A stretch of 64,000 nucleotides of DNA from JABWBD01 sp040768665 (lineage in GTDB: Bacteria > Planctomycetota > Planctomycetia > Pirellulales > Thermoguttaceae). Within the stretch, counting starts at the first letter, position 1. Every line of letters starts with the position of its first letter. The notes beneath the pieces are model-generated. The model ran no database searches. It saw only the letters and a list, made by a program, of their open reading frames with translations, and was not told the DNA's origin. The position numbers were made by a program, and so were the translations under genes. Positions 18,780 to 27,517 of the stretch are shown piece by piece. The stretch covers positions 1-64,000 of the forward strand of contig JAXGMN010000048.1 in assembly GCA_040768665.1 (NCBI GenBank), read 5' to 3'.

Positions 18780-20851
18780 TTCTCCTTCACAGCCAACCCG
18801 CCGCCTCGCTCGTCGCGGTCGACGATCAGCACATTCTCGCCATACTCTTCGGCATTTTCCTCGATGATCGGCTGCCCGTTCTCGTCGAACCGGAGGTCCG
18901 CGTCCGCCGTCTTCTTCGTGGCCACCCGGAGCAGGTCGTTATAGAGTTGGTCGCGATCAGCACCATTCAACCGGTTGCACGCCGTGGCCACTTCACCCAG
19001 GTAACGGAGAAAGATCGCTCGCCGCTGTCCTTCTTGCTTGACTTTCTGACGCCGCTTGACGTACATCCCCAGCTTGCGGCCCACCGCCTGCAGACCCAGC
19101 CGAAGTTCCTTCTGGATTTCCGGGTAGGAGGCGACGGCCTCTTTCGACTCGCTCGTGAAGGGAACCCAGACGCTGGCCATGTGGACCATCAAGGTGACCG
19201 GGGCGCTCGGCAGGCTGCCTCGCGACTGGCTCAGCCCGTAGGCACGCCAGTTCGTCTGCATGATCGTCTGGGTGATCGCGCAGGCCCCGGCCTGAAACTG
19301 CAGCGGCACCCGGTTCGCGTACCGCAGCACGTTCATCGACTGCCCCGAGCTCAGGTTCACGTTTCGCATCGCCTCGTGGAGCTTGTCGACGCTCTGCTTC
19401 TTGAGCTTTCCCGGGGAAATTCGCGTCTTCAGATGGGCTTCTTTGAGAATGCGGTCGGCGGATTCGAATCCCAGGCCGTCGAACGTGGTCGCGAGAAACT
19501 GCCGCAAGGTGCGGCTGTCGCTCTGAGCGAGCAGCTCTTCCAGGGCTTCGCGCGAGACCTTGTGAGCCGTCGGCTCGCCGCCGTAGGCCAGCCCGACTTC
19601 GATCACGAACGGATTTCCGCGGTAGACGGCCGGCGGGCGCGTCGCGGCCGCGTAGAACTCGGCCGGGACGACCTGGTGCAGGCCCTTGAGGATCAATTCC
19701 TCGCCGATCGGTACGATGCACTCCGTCGTCGGCGCTTTGATTTTCGTCTGCTGGATCGCCTTGTACAGCGAGTCGGCCTCGTGCCGGCCGATCCGCTTGG
19801 CGTTGGCCCGCGTGCTGAGCTTTGCCGCATCGCAGATCCGCCTCGCGACGGCCGGGCTGACGCACGTGAACGTATCGCTCAAGAACGCGGAAAGGGTCCT
19901 CGCCTGTGTGTCCTTGAGCATCGCAACCAGCCGTCCCAGTTCGATCCCGTAGGGATGTGGCTTGATCTCCTTGGGTTCCGGCGGGAGGTGCTCGGCGACG
20001 CGTGGATACGTCTTCGCGTTGCCGTCGGGGTCCTGGTAGTGAATGGTGACGTGAGGGTTCGCGATCGCCGTCTGTTCGAGATACTCGTCGACGCTGCCGC
20101 GGCCGCGCTGGTAGCGGGCCTCCAGTTCGATCGTCACGCGGGTGCCGTGGTCGACCTCGATCCACTCGATTCCGTCCTTCTCAATCGCCTCGCGGCCCTT
20201 TTCCCCCGGCGGGATGTCGACGCCTTCGCCCCGCCCGTTGAGGATCTCGGGCTGGTTGCGCTTGGTATCGATCTGGATCTCATAATAGTGGGCCGGTTTG
20301 CGAGGCGAGAACCGCGAGATGATCTTCACCGGTTTTCCGGTGGTCAACAGCCCGTACATCCCGGCGGCGCTGATCCCAATGCCCTGCTGGCCCCGACTCA
20401 TCCGCAGGCGGTGGAATTTCGAGCCATACAACAGCTTGCCGAAAATCATCGGGATCGTCTTCTTGAGGATCCCCGGACCGTTGTCCTGGACGCCTACCTT
20501 GAAGCGGTTTTCCCCGGTGGCTTGGATGTGCACCCAGACCTCGGGCAGAATCCCAGCTTCCTCGCAGGCATCCAAGGCATTGTCCACGGCCTCCTTGACC
20601 GTGGTGAGTAGCGCCTTGCGGGGGTTATCGAACCCGAGCAAGTGGCGATTCTTGGCAAAAAACTCGCTGACGGAGATATCGCGCTGGTCGGCCGCCATCG
20701 ACTGGGCAGTCGCGCGGCGTCGCCGTGGCGAGCCATTTGCCGAAGGCCTTCGGCCGTTGGACTGCGCATCCCCCCCGACGTCTTCAGGGAGGGGAGCAGA
20801 ATCAACATCCATGTCATCCGACGTTCCGGAAAGTCGCGTCGTCCTCTGCAA
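18776..20851 (-). CDS. top6B: DNA topoisomerase VI subunit B (GHKL ATPase)
   Basis: 691 residues from ATG at 20851; a second ATG at 20812 (MDVDSAP) would give 678. Bergerat-fold ATPase motifs are present: KEAVDNALDACEEAG (N box, about residue 86), QDNGPGI and SRGQQGIGISAAGMYG (G boxes). These are followed by the H2TH and transducer regions (for example FVIEVGLAYGG). ATP binding dimerises this subunit and opens the DNA gate formed by subunit A. The N-terminal 50 residues are polar and Arg-rich and lack family similarity. The pair is intact, with no sign of decay. Confidence 0.93.
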   Translation of the reverse strand: MQRTTRLSGTSDDMDVDSAPLPEDVGGDAQSNGRRPSANGSPRRRRATAQSMAADQRDISVSEFFAKNRHLLGFDNPRKALLTTVKEAVDNALDACEEAGILPEVWVHIQATGENRFKVGVQDNGPGILKKTIPMIFGKLLYGSKFHRLRMSRGQQGIGISAAGMYGLLTTGKPVKIISRFSPRKPAHYYEIQIDTKRNQPEILNGRGEGVDIPPGEKGREAIEKDGIEWIEVDHGTRVTIELEARYQRGRGSVDEYLEQTAIANPHVTIHYQDPDGNAKTYPRVAEHLPPEPKEIKPHPYGIELGRLVAMLKDTQARTLSAFLSDTFTCVSPAVARRICDAAKLSTRANAKRIGRHEADSLYKAIQQTKIKAPTTECIVPIGEELILKGLHQVVPAEFYAAATRPPAVYRGNPFVIEVGLAYGGEPTAHKVSREALEELLAQSDSRTLRQFLATTFDGLGFESADRILKEAHLKTRISPGKLKKQSVDKLHEAMRNVNLSSGQSMNVLRYANRVPLQFQAGACAITQTIMQTNWRAYGLSQSRGSLPSAPVTLMVHMASVWVPFTSESKEAVASYPEIQKELRLGLQAVGRKLGMYVKRRQKVKQEGQRRAIFLRYLGEVATACNRLNGADRDQLYNDLLRVATKKTADADLRFDENGQPIIEENAEEYGENVLIVDRDERGGGLAVKEN

Positions 20852-21070
20852 AGCTGGGGGCTCCCTGGATGAGTAGCGTACTCAGACTTTTCCGATTATA
20901 GCGGGTTTTCCGGCGTATTCCCAGGCGGCTTTCCCGCCCTCATGCCTCCGACGGACGCTTCCGAGGCATCCGTGGCACAAAGATTCACCTGCGGCGCCTG
21001 CACAAGCCGACGAATCCTAAAAGACCCAACCTCTCGCATACAAGACCCGCTTGTCTTCGAGGAGCAATCC

Positions 21071-21376
21071 ATGGTTTCGAAGCTTTTTCGTAGGATCCTG
21101 ATCGCTGCGGTCGCACTGATGGCCGGTTACGCCGTGCTGTCGGATACCTCGGCGGTGCAGGCACAGACGCCGTCGTACAACTACTACGTCGCTCCCAACA
21201 ACGGCTACCTGGGGGCGCAACTGTACCCGTGTCCCCGGCCGACGCCGCCCTGGGTCGGGCATACCATGATCACGTACCAACCGTTGAATCCCCACGAGTT
21301 CCTCTATCCACACCACCGCGTTTATTTCACTCCTCACCCCACCGGCGTTACGAAGACGCGCGTAGTGTGGTACTAG
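21071..21376 (+). CDS. Small secreted Tyr/Pro-rich protein 1
   Basis: 101 residues from ATG at 21071 with GAGGAG upstream. A clear signal peptide (ILIAAVALMAGYAVLSDTSAVQA) leaves a short mature protein rich in Tyr, Pro and His, including PSYNYYVAPNNGYLGAQLYPCPRP and HPTGVTKTRVVWY. No known domain is recognised. The next gene is a similar small secreted protein. Both could be envelope or matrix components of a planctomycete type; this is inference from composition and export only. Confidence 0.7.
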   Translation: MVSKLFRRILIAAVALMAGYAVLSDTSAVQAQTPSYNYYVAPNNGYLGAQLYPCPRPTPPWVGHTMITYQPLNPHEFLYPHHRVYFTPHPTGVTKTRVVWY

Positions 21377-21458
21377 ACGCCCGGGGTTTTCAACGGATAC
21401 ATTTCCGGCCCCCGGATCCTGGCCGGTTGGAGCTTTCAGCCAATAAGGAATTCCTTCG

Positions 21459-21875
21459 ATGATTCGGCGAACCTTCTTTTCCCTGGTGATGGCCTCGTTC
21501 GTCGCGCTTGGCGCGGCGGAAAACGCGTCGGCGGTCGGCCCCGGAGCCGATTGCTGCGGCACGGCATGCGGTGTCACTCAATTCTGCGGCCTCTCCGGTT
21601 TTGCGCCAACCCCCGGCCTGTATGACGGCTGGCACGGCGCCTACTATCACACGATGTGGGGCATGCCCGTGGCCCAAGTCGTCCCGCCGACTGCCGAGAG
21701 GCAGACGCATTGGGGCTGGGGCGTCGGCGCGACCCACATCACCCCGATCTGGTCGCAGTACGGCACCGGCTATGCCGTGCCCGGCGGTTACGGTCCCGCG
21801 GCGATTTACCCGACCCCGCCCTGGCCGTCCAGCACGGAACAGTTCGGCGTGTACTACGTCCGCGGTCCCTGGTAA
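21459..21875 (+). CDS. Small secreted Gly/Tyr/Trp-rich protein 2
   Basis: 138 residues from ATG at 21459 (TAAGGAA upstream). A signal peptide (TFFSLVMASFVALGAAENASA) precedes a mature region with four cysteines near its start (DCCGTACGVTQFC) and then Gly/Tyr/Trp/Pro-rich sequence ending FGVYYVRGPW. No domain is recognised. It lies 82 bp after the other small secreted protein, same strand, and the two share composition and a Tyr-rich C-terminal end (RVVWY against VYYVRGPW). Confidence 0.7.
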   Translation: MIRRTFFSLVMASFVALGAAENASAVGPGADCCGTACGVTQFCGLSGFAPTPGLYDGWHGAYYHTMWGMPVAQVVPPTAERQTHWGWGVGATHITPIWSQYGTGYAVPGGYGPAAIYPTPPWPSSTEQFGVYYVRGPW

Positions 21876-21904
21876 AGGGACAACCTTGAGAAGGCGGCCC
21901 AAGT

Positions 21905-21929
21905 AGGTCCCGCTTGCCGAGCGGGACCT
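21905..21929. repeat. GTCCCGCT hairpin, copy 1
   Basis: AGGTCCCGCT (21905-21914) pairs perfectly with 21920-21929 around the loop TGCCG. It lies 30 bp after the small secreted protein gene, so it may also work as a terminator. Confidence 0.75.
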
Positions 21930-21980
21930 GGAGCCCGCATCTCGCTCGAATTCTCACTCGATTTCGGGCAGTCGTGGTGT

Positions 21981-22089
21981 GGGCTGATAAAAACTTGATA
22001 AAAACGGGGACAGGCACCGCAACTAATAGCGGTTTAGCTAGAGCGACCACACAAGATGTTGCGGAGCCAGTCCCTGTTTTTATCAGCCC
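21981..22089. repeat. REP-like palindrome, GGGGAC-type family, copy 2
   Basis: GGGCTGATAAAAAC (21981-21994) pairs perfectly with 22076-22089. Inside are GGGGACAGGCACCGC on the left and GCGGAGCCAGTCCC on the right, as in the other family members. A 12-base stretch ending in TTGATAAAAAC follows the left arm as a partial duplication of it. Confidence 0.85.
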
Positions 22090-22098
22090 AGTCGTGGT

Positions 22099-22154
22099 GG
22101 GTCCCGTTTGCCCAGCGGGAACTGTACGCACGGTCCCGCTCGGCAAGCGGGACC
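22099..22154. repeat. GTCCCGCT hairpins, copies 2 and 3
   Basis: Copy 2 (22099-22121) is imperfect: GGTCCCGTT, TGCCC, AGCGGGAAC. Copy 3 (22132-22154) is perfect: GGTCCCGCT, loop CGGCA, AGCGGGACC. Copy 3 is inverted relative to copy 1 when the loops are compared. Copies 1 and 3 bracket the GGGGAC-type palindrome. Confidence 0.75.
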
Positions 22155-22180
22155 TACCCCGTAAACGATTCCGCAAGCAG

Positions 22181-23305
22181 ATGACGGCACCCCTCGTTAC
22201 CCCCGTATCCAGCCCGGCGGATCGGAAGCGTTTCCTGGCCTTCCCCTGGCAGCTTTATCGCGGCGATCCCAACTGGGTACCTCCGCTGCGAAGGAACCAG
22301 GAGGAGTTGGTCGGCTACCGGCCGCACCCGTTCTACCAACGGAACGAGTGCCGGACCTGGCTGGCCACGCGCGGTGGCGACGTGTGCGGGCGGATCGCCG
22401 CGATCATCAATCACGGCCACCTGGAAAAGTACCACGATCGCCGCGGGTTCTTCGGTTTTTTCGAATCCGTCGACGATCCGCACGTGGCCGCGGCCTTGTT
22501 CGACGCGGCGCGGCAGTGGCTCGCGGATCGCGGCCTCCATGCGATTCGCGGACCTCTGAATCCGTCGCTGAGCTATGAAGTGGGTATGCTCATTGAAGGT
22601 TTCGACTCGCCGCCCACCTTCATGATGACCTACAACCCGCCGTACTACCCTCGCCTGATGGAGACATACGGGTTTCACAAGGCCCAGGACCTCTACGCCT
22701 ACTGGGGCACCACCGACATGTTGCCCGCGATCAGGGCGAAGTACGAGAGGAACGTGTATCAAGTGATGGAGCGGCTGGGGGTTCGGCTGCGCCCGTTGGA
22801 TCGCTCGCGGTTCCTCGACGAGGTCGAGTTGTTTCTGGACGTGTTCAACCGGTCGCTGTCCAACATGTGGGGCTTTGTTCCGATGACGCGTGCCGAAATC
22901 CGGCACTCGGCCCAAGGGCTTCGGCATCTGATCATTCCGGAACTCTCGCTGGGCGCCGAGGTCGACGACCGTTTGGCCGGCGCCGTGCTGTGCCTGCCCG
23001 ACTACAACCCCCGGATCAAGAAGATCGACGGCCGATTGTTCCCGTTCGGGGCAATCCGCCTGTTGGCGGGCAAACGCCGCATTCCGCGGATCCGTATCCT
23101 CAGTGCCAATGTCCTTCCGGAATACCAGTTGCTCGGCGTCGGTTTGGTCTTACTCGCCGGCCTGGTGCCCAAGGTGATCGACTGGGGGATCCGCGAGGCG
23201 GAATTTTCCTGGGTCCTGGAATCCAACACGCTCTCGCGCGGCAGCCTGGAAAAAGGCGGTGCGAAGCGAACCAAGACCTATCGGATCTGGGATTTCGAGG
23301 TGTAG
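22181..23305 (+). CDS. GNAT-fold N-acyltransferase-like protein
   Basis: 374 residues from ATG at 22181; a longer frame runs upstream through repeats and is rejected. The opening FLAFPWQLYRGDPNWVPPL and the segments GRIAAIINHGHLEKYHDRRGFFGFFES, GPLNPSLSYEVGMLIEGFDSPP and WVLESNTLSRGSLEKGGAKRTKTYRIW match a conserved bacterial family with an acyl-CoA N-acyltransferase fold. The family has no established substrate. It could modify amino acids, lipids or proteins. It stands alone, convergent with the DUF1570 gene. Confidence 0.65.
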   Translation: MTAPLVTPVSSPADRKRFLAFPWQLYRGDPNWVPPLRRNQEELVGYRPHPFYQRNECRTWLATRGGDVCGRIAAIINHGHLEKYHDRRGFFGFFESVDDPHVAAALFDAARQWLADRGLHAIRGPLNPSLSYEVGMLIEGFDSPPTFMMTYNPPYYPRLMETYGFHKAQDLYAYWGTTDMLPAIRAKYERNVYQVMERLGVRLRPLDRSRFLDEVELFLDVFNRSLSNMWGFVPMTRAEIRHSAQGLRHLIIPELSLGAEVDDRLAGAVLCLPDYNPRIKKIDGRLFPFGAIRLLAGKRRIPRIRILSANVLPEYQLLGVGLVLLAGLVPKVIDWGIREAEFSWVLESNTLSRGSLEKGGAKRTKTYRIWDFEV

Positions 23306-23367
23306 CCCATTGCCGCGAGAGCGGCAGGAGATTCGAGTCATCAAACGATGAAATCCACTGCCGATCC

Positions 23368-24963
23368 TCACTTCTCCGCAGCCAACTCCGGCATTCCGGC
23401 CGACTGGATGAAGGCGCGGTATTGTCGGTCGAGTTCGGCGTAGGGTGTGCCCGTGAATTGGGCCAGGGTGCTGGCGTCGGCGCGGCTGCTGTAGACGTCG
23501 CCGAGATACGCCACCAGGGCGTCGCGATAGCGTCCGCCGTCGTGAGAGATCAGGAAGTGGGTGAGCCCGGCCGCCTGGCTGTAGAGGGTCGCGATGCGGG
23601 GATGCGTCTGGATCGCTTCGCGTCCCATGGCCGTAAGGTCCGCAAGCGGCACGTAGAAATCGTCGTGCAGGAACCGGTACCGCGCGGCCAGCATTCGCAG
23701 GTCATCGAACCCGCCAAGCACGTAGAATCCGTTCTCCTGGTGGAGCGACTCCATATAGAGCGCGATCCCCTCGACGATCCAGAAGTTGGATCGCACGCCC
23801 ACGTCGGGCGCAACCGGCCGCGACTCGTGGAAGAGCTGGTGGGTGGCCTCGTGGTATAAGGTGCGGTCGTCGCTCTTGTCTCCGGCGAAAAAGTAGGCCC
23901 GGCGGGTGCTGTCGACGTACACACCGATCGACATCTCGATGTTCGAAAACGCGGTCCGCAGGGCCTGGTTGTAATCGTCGCGACTGCGGAAGTAAACGAT
24001 CTGGTGGCGGGGGAGCCGGGCCCAGTTCGCCCGTGCACGGCCGTCGAACAGGGCGGTCACCTGCGCCTCCGAGGCGAAGTAGCGGATGAAGAGCTGCTTC
24101 CAGACGAGATAGAGTTGCTCGAGCTTCACGCCAAGCTCGACGCCCGCCTCGAGGCCGTGGTTGGTGCGGATCGTGTAGTGCTCGGTCTCGACGTCCCAGC
24201 CGGAATGGATGTCGCCGTGAAGCCGGGCATCTTCGTCCGCGGTGATCCAGCGTCCGCGGTAGTACCGCTGGCCTTGCTCGTAGCGGCGGACATAGGTCTT
24301 CGGCAGCCAGCCGAACCGCTCATGCCATACCTGCCCGGCCCGCAGCCGGCTGATTTCCCAGACGCTCCTCCACTGATTCTGGTGCTTCTGGTAGCCGAGC
24401 AGTCCGCGAATCGCTTCGTGGTCGGGGTTTTCCCGCAGCGAGGAGAGCACAAGATCAAAAGCGAGCGAGGCCCGCCCGTTGCGGACCGCACGTCGCGCCA
24501 GGGCCTCCAGGGAATTCGCCCTTTCGCGGCGAAGTTGGTGAAAACGCTTGTCCCATTCCGCGAGGGCAGGCGGCGTGTCGGCGGGGAGTTCGGGCCGGCC
24601 CACGTCGCGCGGGAAGATGGCAACGTAGAGCTTGTCCGGGCTCGGCGGGGCCAGCCAACCGCGGGTGGTGGCGGCCTGTTCGGCCAACCCCTGCTGTTCG
24701 CACCAGGCGGCGAGCTGGCCGAGCTCGCCCTTGTATTTCTCGTAGAGTTCCGAGGCAGCGCGGTCGAATTCATCCGCCGCCACGCGGGCAGGAGCGACGG
24801 ACGGCAGGATCGCGCACGCCAGCACCACCGTCCAGCGGACGGTGTGCGGCAGCTTTTGCAGGGCTGGAGAAAACAGCAGTTGCAGTACGTTTCTCCTGGC
24901 ATTCGGACAGGGCTGCCCCGCCGACTGAGGCTTCGAGTGGATAGCGCGCCCCGGCGACAACAT
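23368..24963 (-). CDS. DUF1570 secreted metallopeptidase-like protein
   Basis: 531 residues from ATG at 24963. The signal-type hydrophobic stretch WTVVLACAILPSVAPARVAA starts only near residue 44, so the real start may be further in, but no convincing alternative codon is visible. The C-terminal half has a zinc-peptidase pattern: TLYHEATHQLFHE (HEATH) and, about 35 residues on, FWIVEGIALYMES, whose Glu may be the third ligand. This is the DUF1570/peptidase-MA-like arrangement common in planctomycetes. Substrate unknown. It is divergent from the SPOR-like gene. Confidence 0.75.
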   Translation of the reverse strand: MLSPGRAIHSKPQSAGQPCPNARRNVLQLLFSPALQKLPHTVRWTVVLACAILPSVAPARVAADEFDRAASELYEKYKGELGQLAAWCEQQGLAEQAATTRGWLAPPSPDKLYVAIFPRDVGRPELPADTPPALAEWDKRFHQLRRERANSLEALARRAVRNGRASLAFDLVLSSLRENPDHEAIRGLLGYQKHQNQWRSVWEISRLRAGQVWHERFGWLPKTYVRRYEQGQRYYRGRWITADEDARLHGDIHSGWDVETEHYTIRTNHGLEAGVELGVKLEQLYLVWKQLFIRYFASEAQVTALFDGRARANWARLPRHQIVYFRSRDDYNQALRTAFSNIEMSIGVYVDSTRRAYFFAGDKSDDRTLYHEATHQLFHESRPVAPDVGVRSNFWIVEGIALYMESLHQENGFYVLGGFDDLRMLAARYRFLHDDFYVPLADLTAMGREAIQTHPRIATLYSQAAGLTHFLISHDGGRYRDALVAYLGDVYSSRADASTLAQFTGTPYAELDRQYRAFIQSAGMPELAAEK

Positions 24964-25402
24964 CGCTGGACGATCGCAGCGACGACCTTTCTTCAGTGTA
25001 CCACCAGCTTGGGCGGAGTCGTAATGCAGTCCGCCAATTCGTGACGCAAATGTCGTCTGGACAATGTTTTGCGTCGACCGGCCGCGTGGGGGCAGGCCAG
25101 GACAGTAGGTGCCACGTGCCGAGCGCGACCTTGCGTCGACGCCTCACTCGGCAAGCCGAGCTTGCCCCCCTTTTTCCCAATCCGACCATCCCGCAGCACC
25201 GCCCAAAAACCAGCTCCAACCGTGAAATAGGTCGGAATCCGCTCTGGAACCGCGCAGCCTCATTTGCTACAGTCCGCCCGCAAAGTTGAAAGTAGGGGAG
25301 CCGCCGGCTCCCCTCATTTCATCCATGCCGCTTGGACGGGGAAATCAAGGGAGGCACCCTTCCCTCCTCGCCAGTTTCGTGCTTTTCCGGAAGGAGTCGG
25401 CA
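24964..25402. other. 439 bp intergenic region between divergent genes
   Basis: No gene seen. It must carry promoters for the DUF1570 gene and the SPOR-like gene. It holds a decayed relative of the GTCCCGC hairpin (25107-25131, about 21 of 25 positions agree with copy 1) and a perfect hairpin at 25294-25314. Confidence 0.55.
25294..25314. repeat. Perfect 9 bp hairpin in 5' leader
   Basis: AGGGGAGCC (25294-25302) and GGCTCCCCT (25306-25314) enclose a 3-base loop. It lies 89 bases before the start of the SPOR-like gene. It could be a terminator of a leader transcript or another short dispersed palindrome. Confidence 0.55.
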
Positions 25403-26563
25403 ATGCGCACAAACCGCGGATACTGGTCGCTGGGGTTGGCAGTCGGGTTGGCAGGATGGCTTTCAAGCGTCGCCGGCGCGGCCCCATGGGAGCGGTTGCT
25501 GACCGTCAACCGCATCGAGGCGGACCCCGACAAGGAGTACCGGCTCGCGGAAAACAACGGGCCGTGGATGATACTGGCCTGCAGTTTCTCGGGCGAAGGC
25601 GCCGATGAGCAGGCCCGCGAGCTTGTTCTCGAGCTTCGCAAACGCTACAAGCTGCCGGCCTACCTCTACGAAAAAACCTTCGACCTGACGAAGGATAGCC
25701 CACGCCGTGGAATCGACCGCTTTGGCGAACCGCAGAAAACCCGCTATCGCCGTGGAGCGAATTACGAGGAAATGGCGGTCCTGGTGGGCGACTATGCGGC
25801 GATCGACGATCCCGAGGCGCAGGAAACGTTGCGGAAACTCAAGTATTACGACCCCGATTGCCTGAAGCTCGAAAAAGGGGAGCCGACGGCGATGAACCTC
25901 GCCGGATTCCGGCTCATCCAGAAGTACGTCCTCGCGCCGGGCAGCGACAAGAAGAAAAAAGGCCCGATGGGCCATGCCTTCATTACGACCAACCCCATTC
26001 TGCCCGACGAATACTTCGTCCCCAAGGGGCTCGATCCGTTGGTGGTCAAGGCGAATGAGGGAGTGGAGCATTGCCTGTTGGACTGCGCCGGCAAGTACAC
26101 CGTGCAGGTGGCCCATTTCACAGGCAAGGTGATCATCAAGCAGGAAGACATTGCGGCGATCGAAAGCGGTAAGAAACGGTTTCAGGAAAACGGGGAGGGG
26201 TTGGCTGCCGCCGCGGAAAAGGCCCACAAGCTCACCGAAGCGCTGCGGATGAAAGGCTATGAAGCCTATGAATTCCACGATCGCTACGCGAGTATTGTCA
26301 CGGTCGGCAGCTTCGAGTCCGTAGGAACGCCCCGCGCGGATGGTAAAATAGAGATCAACCCGCAGATCGCGACCATCATCGAGCAGTTCAAGGCAAAGCC
26401 GAGTTCGCAAGGCCTGCCGGGCCAACCCGCCGGGGCAATGGTTCCCAGGACACTTGCTGGGGTGCCCTTCGACGTTCAGCCGATTCCGGTGGTGGTTCCG
26501 AAGCGGTCTATCAGCGGGGCCTACGTTCGTCAGGCCGCGACCGGAGTCTTCGGAAAACGCTGA
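25403..26563 (+). CDS. Secreted protein with SPOR-like segment
   Basis: 386 residues from ATG at 25403 with AAGGAG 7 bases upstream. A signal peptide (GYWSLGLAVGLAGWLSSVAGA) precedes two repeats of a similar alpha/beta layout. GPWMILACSFSGEGADEQARELVLELRKRYKLPAYLYEK is the first, and YTVQVAHFTGKV ... AAEKAHKLTEALRMKGYEAYEFHDRYASIVTVGSF the second. The pattern (beta strand, helix with Ala/Leu, YxAY, closing VGSF) is that of SPOR domains, which bind denuded peptidoglycan glycan strands. Planctomycete versions are not characterised. The C-terminus is Pro/Ala-rich. It ends 7 bp before rdgB and may be co-transcribed with it. Confidence 0.65.
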   Translation: MRTNRGYWSLGLAVGLAGWLSSVAGAAPWERLLTVNRIEADPDKEYRLAENNGPWMILACSFSGEGADEQARELVLELRKRYKLPAYLYEKTFDLTKDSPRRGIDRFGEPQKTRYRRGANYEEMAVLVGDYAAIDDPEAQETLRKLKYYDPDCLKLEKGEPTAMNLAGFRLIQKYVLAPGSDKKKKGPMGHAFITTNPILPDEYFVPKGLDPLVVKANEGVEHCLLDCAGKYTVQVAHFTGKVIIKQEDIAAIESGKKRFQENGEGLAAAAEKAHKLTEALRMKGYEAYEFHDRYASIVTVGSFESVGTPRADGKIEINPQIATIIEQFKAKPSSQGLPGQPAGAMVPRTLAGVPFDVQPIPVVVPKRSISGAYVRQAATGVFGKR

Positions 26564-26570
26564 AAGAGCG

Positions 26571-27194
26571 ATGAATCGCAAACCACTCCTCGTGCTCGGC
26601 ACCCGGAACCGCAAGAAGGGGCTGGAGTTGGCCGAGTTGTTCCAACCGATCGGCCTCGAGGTACGGAGCCTGGCCGATTTCCCCGAGGCGATCGATGTGG
26701 CGGAAACCGGCGATACGTTTGCCGCCAACGCAACCCTGAAAGCGGCCGGCCAGGCCCGCCATCTCCATCGCTGGATCCTTGGCGAAGACAGCGGTCTGAT
26801 GGTCGACGCGTTGGAAGGTGCCCCCGGCGTATGGTCCGCCCGCTTTGCCGGTCCCGGCGCAACCGACGAGGCAAACAATCGTCTGTTACTGAAGCGGCTT
26901 GCCGACACGCCTTTGGATAAGCGGACCGGGCGGTACGTCTGCCATATGGCGCTGGCCGATCCTTCCGGCGCGATCCGCGCCGAGAGCGAGGACGATTGCC
27001 GCGGCCGCATCCTCTTCGAGCCGCAAGGCAGCCAGGGCTTTGGCTACGACCCTTTGTTCGAGGTGGTCGAGTATCACCGGACTTTCGGCACGCTGAAGCC
27101 CGTAGTCAAGGCCGTGTTGAGCCATCGAGCCCGTGCGGCGAGAAGGCTCCTGCCGGCGCTGATGGACCTGCTCGACGCCGGCGATCTTGCTTGA
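26571..27194 (+). CDS. rdgB: XTP/dITP pyrophosphatase (Ham1/RdgB family)
   Basis: 207 residues. It hydrolyses non-canonical purine nucleoside triphosphates such as dITP and XTP to the monophosphates, keeping them out of DNA. The family signatures are complete: LVLGTRNRKKGLELAELF, ETGDTFAANATLKA, LGEDSGLMVDALEGAPGVWSARFAG, GYDPLFEV and an SHRARA-type end. The start at 26571 is the ATG directly preceding this core; a weak GAAAGAG precedes it. Cytoplasmic. Confidence 0.93.
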   Translation: MNRKPLLVLGTRNRKKGLELAELFQPIGLEVRSLADFPEAIDVAETGDTFAANATLKAAGQARHLHRWILGEDSGLMVDALEGAPGVWSARFAGPGATDEANNRLLLKRLADTPLDKRTGRYVCHMALADPSGAIRAESEDDCRGRILFEPQGSQGFGYDPLFEVVEYHRTFGTLKPVVKAVLSHRARAARRLLPALMDLLDAGDLA

Positions 27195-27517
27195 AATCCC
27201 GTATCCGTTCCGACGTTCTTGTCGCTCTGGATCGGTCTGCGTGGCAGCAAGACAGTTGCCGGTGTGGTCTTCGAGTCTTTGTGCCCCGCTTGGGTAGGTC
27301 CGGCCGGATTTCAACCCCCCAAGCTAACTTGCAAAAGCCGGTGGACCGGTAAACGGGGCTCTTGATAAGATAAAAGGCTCGCTCCAACCGTGACCAGGCG
27401 CGATTGCGCGAGCCCGCACTTGCATCCACCAGCCGGCTGACCTTTTGAAATCGTGGCGGGTCGTTGTTTTTCATCAAACCACTCTCGGGCTGACGTGTAC
27501 GCACACGGAACCAGGAT
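27195..27517. other. 323 bp intergenic region
   Basis: Nothing recognised apart from a poorly conserved GGTCCGGCCGGATTTCAACC stretch near 27298. It presumably carries the promoter of the large propeller gene. Confidence 0.5.

Larger units (their letters stand above)
21876..22180. other. 305 bp intergenic region packed with palindromes
   Basis: Contains three GTCCCGC-type hairpins (21905, 22099, 22132) around one GGGGAC-type palindrome (21981-22089). No gene is seen. Confidence 0.7.
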
